From contig JAEERC010000008.1 of NCBI GenBank assembly GCA_016285645.1, positions 1 to 51,730 of the forward strand: a stretch of DNA of 51,730 bases, written 5' to 3'. The stretch's first letter is position 1. Every line of letters starts with the position of its first letter. The DNA is from Clostridiaceae bacterium. GTDB lineage: Bacteria; Bacillota; Clostridia; Oscillospirales; Acutalibacteraceae. A program made the translations under genes and the position numbers. Positions 47,919 to 51,730 of this stretch are shown here, in pieces. Below the pieces are notes generated by a model. It was not told the origin of the DNA and searched no databases. It worked only from the letters and a program-made list of their open reading frames with translations.

Positions 47919-50900
47919 TTATATATCGCGGGTTTTACGCCGCTTTTTACGGCAGGTGTACGCTGTGCTCATAAGCATAAACGCCGTTGCGAGCATTGCG
48001 GTCACTCCGCCGGTTGTCAAGATTTTCGCGGTTCCTTCTCCTCCCGTTTCGGGAAGCGGAGGAATTGCCGAGGTTGAGGTGTTGGTGACTGTCAGCACGC
48101 CGCCTTCAACGCCTTCTGTGTTGTTGGCGCTGTAGCTTGCCGTGAAACCGGGCACCTCGGTAATTTCTTCAACATAATACTTATATGTATAAATCTTGCC
48201 GTCTTTTGTCTCGCCGGTGGGAAGATCCTCAAAAACGGCGTTCCAGTTGTTTGAAGCGCTCAGTGTTACCTCTTCGTAATCCTCGTCATATTTTCTTTCG
48301 TCTCCGCTGTTTTCATCGGGCGGAGTATATGTAAGATTCTCAACATTGTACGGATCCTGGGTTGTCACGTAGGTTGCGTTCAACGCGGCCGAGCAGACAT
48401 AGTTGAGGTTCAGATCGCCTGAAACGGTGAATGTCTGAGTTCCGGTAATTCTGCCGTGATATGTTCCGCTGGTCACCCCCGCCGGTCTGTGGTTTCCGTC
48501 ATAACTTGAATTTATATTATTGCCGTTGAGGGTAAACCTTGCGTTCTGGGCTGTATTCTGTTTTCTTATAAAGACGAACACCCGGAAAGAAAGCGTCGTA
48601 TCGGGCTTTACCTCAAACGGAGGATATGTGTAAGTCGTGTTGCCGCTGCCCTTCACCGTGATTGTCACCGTGTATTTGCTGGGTGTCTTTTCCTTTACAT
48701 GCCTGCAGAGTTTTACATCTACCGGCTGAAGCGCCGATGAACCGTTCATGGAAGCTCCGAGTCTGTCAACCCATCTCTTTCTCACCGAAATCAAACCCTC
48801 TTCGGGAATCTGGCGGTTTGTGAGGGTTATTGTTCCATCGGAGTTATAAAGCGGAGTAGGTGTCTGCGTCAGGATGTAGCCGTCAACCGGCTCCTCTTCC
48901 ACGCTGTAGGTGTAGTAGTTCTTGTTCCCGTCCTCTCTGGGTACCGTCCACGTTACGGAATATCCGTTGGCTGCGGTCGCGTCCGCAGCGGTTACAAATT
49001 CCTTTTCGCTGCTGTTTTGCGTTGTGCGGTAGAGATACATTGTGACGGGCGGGAGGGAAGATGTGTCGGTAATCTCGTTGCCGAGACTGTCCTCCCAGCG
49101 TTTTACCGCCGTTATATCGATATCCATATCGTATGAGAGGAACGTGACCTTGCCGTTGTTGCCCAGTGTGCCGTTTACAACCGCGCTCGCGTCAATTGTA
49201 CCGTCGTTTACGGCTGTGTAGGCGTATGTGTGCGAGTCCGTGCAGGAGCCAGTTGTGTTTTCGGTCTTCTGTGTTTCGGAATCGAGGTTCTGCTTAAGGG
49301 AGCCGCTTTCGAAATTTGAAAGCTGGTCTGTTGTGACATCAAAGTAATAATCGTTGTCGCCGGGTATTTCGTAGGTGACCGTTGTAAGCGGTGTGTCGCC
49401 GTTAAAGGCGTTTGTGTAGGCAGGCCCGTTGCCCACCTCATCGGTGAAGTCAACCCTTGCCGTAAGCTTGGTCGGCTCGGCGGGAATGTACTCGCCGTTT
49501 GTCACGTTTTCGCGGTCCGCGAAGGTGAACATCGCAACCTCATTGGCGGGCAGGCTCCATACAAGAGTCTGCTGACCGTTCGCGTCCTCGGTTATGGCAA
49601 CCGTGGTCTGGTAGCCGCGGAAGGTGTAAACGCCGTCGCCGTCATCGTCAACGCCCTCAACAGGATCTTTGCCGTTCTGGGTGAGGGTCACACCGTCAAC
49701 AAACATCCCCTGCCCTATTACATCGGTGAACACAACGTCGCTGTTCGCTTCGCCCGAGCCCTCGTGGTTCACTATGGGAACAGTGTATTCCATTGAACCC
49801 TGCTCAATTATTTGCGCGAGTGTTTCAAACGCGTTGCTGAGAACGGCGTAGGTGTTGGCGAATGTTACATATCCGTCGCCCTCATGTACATAAGTATATT
49901 GATCGTCGTCGGTGTAGTCGTAGTCGGTATAAGGATATTCCGTAGTCCAGGCAGTCTGGTTGTTGAGGTAGTATTTGATAACCTCGGGGGTTGTTCCTCC
50001 GTCCGCTTTCTTTACGGGCTCCGCGTCAACAAGATAATAGGGGTTGAGCATACACGCCGTGTAGCTTGCCGTGGCGGGGTCGGTGGGCTCTGTGATTCCG
50101 AGACCTATGTTGAACCATTCAACATCGTCGGTGTCGTGGACGCCGTTGTAGCTGTCGTAAGCTTCCTGAATTATATTCCGGCAGCGCGACGCGGTGAGTA
50201 TGGTGGCAAGAGCCATCAGTTCGTTTTTGTCGCCGCCGCTTCTGCTTGTTATGGTGTTGGTGCGCAGTTCATCCGGGTCGTCCGCGTACCATTTCTTTCC
50301 GACCCAGGTCGGCTCGCCGTCCGTCATAAGAATGACATAGGGCTTTCGCGGCAGACCGTCGTATGTTTCGTTGTTTATGTTTTCAAGAAAGCGTCTGGTG
50401 CTTTCCGCTATACCGTACTGTGTGCCCGTGCCTTGTACTTCGCCAAAGGTGTTTGTGGACGGGCTGTAGGCAACGCCGTCTTTCTCAAGCGTGGTGCTGA
50501 GTTTTATTTTGTTGTTGTCGTAAACAAGGTATTTATCCTGCGGGTCCTCCGCGGTGTTTGAGCTTGTGTAGTGAGCCAGCGGAAGAATATTGTGAACCGT
50601 CGCGGTACCCGAATTGCCGCCGTAGCCGTAAACATTGACACGGTTGTTCGGGTTGGCGTTTGTGATAATATCGATTGCGATGTTCGCGGCGTCAACAAGG
50701 CCATCGAGTCGGTTGGCTGCGCCCGTAAGGGAGTAGGTCATGGATGTGGTCATGTCGAAAATCATAAGAACATCCGCCGCGATGGATCTCGATTCACCGG
50801 TGCCCGTGGTTGAAATATATTCCTGCGCAAGAACCTGGAGGTCCACATCAAAGGCGTCGCCGTTGACTCTTACGCTCTTGTCGGTCCATATTCTGCCGTT

Positions 50901-51080
50901 GTTTGCGATCGTTCCGAATTCGGCGGGCGGAGTGCCCGTGCCGGGATCGGCGCTCAGGGCGTATGTGTATCCGCCTCGCAGAGCCGTAGCGGTATCGCCG
51001 TCTTCGGCAATTGAAATCAGGGGAGCAAACCCGACCGCAATCACCGCAACCAGCAGAAATGCGATTATCCTCTTCCTCAC
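47919..51080 (-). CDS. Pilus tip adhesin with VWA domain and LPETG signal
   Basis: The 1053-aa protein has a signal peptide (about 1-25) and a von Willebrand A domain (about 100-330) with the metal site DMTTS (Asp109; a DxTxS form of DxSxS) and YVILMTDGEPTW. Cna-B and Ig-like domains extend over the rest. LPETGGEGTAKIL with a helix and RKKRRK tail ends it. Such proteins sit at the pilus tip and bind host or neighbouring cells; the ligand is unknown. The start is GTG at 51080 after AAGGAG. It is the first gene of the pilus operon. Confidence 0.92.
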   Translation of the reverse strand: MRKRIIAFLLVAVIAVGFAPLISIAEDGDTATALRGGYTYALSADPGTGTPPAEFGTIANNGRIWTDKSVRVNGDAFDVDLQVLAQEYISTTGTGESRSIAADVLMIFDMTTSMTYSLTGAANRLDGLVDAANIAIDIITNANPNNRVNVYGYGGNSGTATVHNILPLAHYTSSNTAEDPQDKYLVYDNNKIKLSTTLEKDGVAYSPSTNTFGEVQGTGTQYGIAESTRRFLENINNETYDGLPRKPYVILMTDGEPTWVGKKWYADDPDELRTNTITSRSGGDKNELMALATILTASRCRNIIQEAYDSYNGVHDTDDVEWFNIGLGITEPTDPATASYTACMLNPYYLVDAEPVKKADGGTTPEVIKYYLNNQTAWTTEYPYTDYDYTDDDQYTYVHEGDGYVTFANTYAVLSNAFETLAQIIEQGSMEYTVPIVNHEGSGEANSDVVFTDVIGQGMFVDGVTLTQNGKDPVEGVDDDGDGVYTFRGYQTTVAITEDANGQQTLVWSLPANEVAMFTFADRENVTNGEYIPAEPTKLTARVDFTDEVGNGPAYTNAFNGDTPLTTVTYEIPGDNDYYFDVTTDQLSNFESGSLKQNLDSETQKTENTTGSCTDSHTYAYTAVNDGTIDASAVVNGTLGNNGKVTFLSYDMDIDITAVKRWEDSLGNEITDTSSLPPVTMYLYRTTQNSSEKEFVTAADATAANGYSVTWTVPREDGNKNYYTYSVEEEPVDGYILTQTPTPLYNSDGTITLTNRQIPEEGLISVRKRWVDRLGASMNGSSALQPVDVKLCRHVKEKTPSKYTVTITVKGSGNTTYTYPPFEVKPDTTLSFRVFVFIRKQNTAQNARFTLNGNNINSSYDGNHRPAGVTSGTYHGRITGTQTFTVSGDLNLNYVCSAALNATYVTTQDPYNVENLTYTPPDENSGDERKYDEDYEEVTLSASNNWNAVFEDLPTGETKDGKIYTYKYYVEEITEVPGFTASYSANNTEGVEGGVLTVTNTSTSAIPPLPETGGEGTAKILTTGGVTAMLATAFMLMSTAYTCRKKRRKTRDI

Positions 51081-51111
51081 TTTTTTACTCCTTGAATAAA
51101 AATTCTGAAAT

Positions 51112-51129
51112 GTACCTTGGCGAAGGTAC
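51112..51129 (-). promoter_or_regulatory. Inverted repeat in the pilus operon leader
   Basis: GTACCTT (51112-51118) and AAGGTAC (51123-51129) are perfect arms around GGCG, within the transcribed leader between promoter and tip gene. It is a candidate regulator site or RNA hairpin. Confidence 0.55.
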
Positions 51130-51157
51130 CTCTGATTTTCTTTAAAAGACTTTTAAA

Positions 51158-51186
51158 ATAATATCATGAGAAAAATTCTTTGTAAA
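51158..51186 (-). promoter_or_regulatory. Promoter of the pilus operon
   Basis: On the minus strand, TTTACA (51186-51181), a 17-bp spacer and TATTAT (51163-51158). The upstream 51190-51400 is very AT-rich with no gene visible. Confidence 0.75.
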
Positions 51187-51436
51187 TCGTCATAATTACA
51201 AATTATCATTTTTTTTTTTTGCGATTTTTATATAAATTCACGAAAGCAGACATTTTTTTCGGTTTTGTGCGGATTTGGCAGAGCGTTTTCACAATTTGTG
51301 ATGTTATTTTCAAAAACTTCACATTTAATTTGTTAATTTCACATTCCGGATGTTAACTTTTCGGGCAGAGGACCTCCCGCACCGAAAAAAGAAATTTTCC
51401 GCATACAAAGAATATGTTTTATATATTTACAACTTT

Positions 51437-51730
51437 TTACGGACGCCTGCCCGCCGGAGACCCGCACCCGTTCCCGGAGAGGGCTGTTGGCAGGGAACGC
51501 CGAACGGCGTTCCCTGCGCGGGCGACAGATTGTCGCCCCTACATTAAAAACAAATATTGAGTTACTCCGCAGGGCACGGATTCTTCCGCACCGTCTTTGT
51601 TAATGAGCAATGAGAAAGGAGAAATGAGCAATTAAGGGGCTTCGCCGATTATAATCGTAGGGAACGCGGTTCCGCGTTCCGGGCAAAACGGAGTTTTGCG
51701 TCGTAGGGGCGGATATCATCCGCCCGCAAC
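51437..51730. repeat. Intergenic palindromic repeat island 3
   Basis: No gene is seen. Palindromes follow one another: GGGAACGCCG/CGGCGTTCCC, GGGCGACAGATTGTCGCCC, GGGCACGGATTCTTCCG (51572-51588), an ATGAGCAATGAGAAAGGAG block, GGAACGCGGTTCCGCGTTCC, CAAAACGGAGTTTTG, and GGGCGGATATCATCCGCCC at the window edge. It shares blocks with islands 1 and 2. Confidence 0.8.

Noticed and set aside
51350-51547. Short plus-strand frame in the final repeat island
   Set aside because: It is built from palindromic repeat sequence and lacks a start signal.
39965-51730. CRISPR array in the repeat islands
   Set aside because: Repeats are palindromic, unequal in length and irregularly spaced, with no uniform spacers and no cas genes in the window.

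Overview
The window looks like chromosome of a low-to-mid GC, gut-type Clostridia bacterium (Oscillospiraceae/Eubacteriales-like; inferred from gene content, not from a database match). The evidence is Gram-positive: a sortase-assembled pilus with LPxTG anchors, a CD1247-type zinc-ribbon protein, S21, the nadD-yqeK-rsfS cluster, near-consensus sigma-A promoters, and intergenic palindromic repeats of a kind I associate with gut Clostridia. Secreted proteins and housekeeping genes are mixed.

Layout. (1) 1-6.07 kb is an AT-rich island: a truncated gene, an XRE regulator, an ECF sigma/anti-sigma pair, an AlbA_2-type regulator behind a GAACG half-site operator, and a large serine recombinase whose 3' end runs over a terminator cluster. 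I read it as the right end of an integrated element. (2) 6.1-18.2 kb holds an AlaX-type editing protein, a secreted DUF4474-like protein, a 42-aa membrane microprotein plus a 1352-aa secreted C39-like protein, then rlmB, a degenerate P-type-ATPase-like membrane protein and ddh. (3) 18.2-20.9 kb has the rpsF-ssb-rpsR operon, lplA and a small unknown gene. (4) 20.9-30.2 kb has a papain-like secreted protease, a propeller/toroid protein with a PepE-like partner, an alpha/beta hydrolase, and a subtilisin-like protease preceded by a second copy of the microprotein and its leader. (5) 30.2-41.4 kb has a palindromic non-coding element, a CDF transporter, a CD1247-type protein, efp, an M24 peptidase, rpsU, leuS, rsfS, a nadD-yqeK fusion, an ABC exporter and a degenerate membrane-anchored metallophosphoesterase. 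(6) 41.4-43 kb is thiC with a TPP riboswitch. (7) 43.2-51.2 kb is a pilus operon on the minus strand: tip adhesin, major pilin, class C sortase, minor pilin, second sortase, glycosyltransferase. The window ends in a repeat island.

Most unusual: two unlinked secreted-protease operons begin with the same duplicated cassette, a ~115-nt leader plus a 42-aa membrane peptide (8765-9007 on plus, 30186-29943 on minus). Next come two apparent pseudoenzymes, a P-type-ATPase fold that has lost the DKTGT and GDGxND motifs (14048-17182) and a YkuE-like phosphoesterase that has lost several metal-site histidines (40424-41347). There is also a nested palindromic element at 30264-30472.
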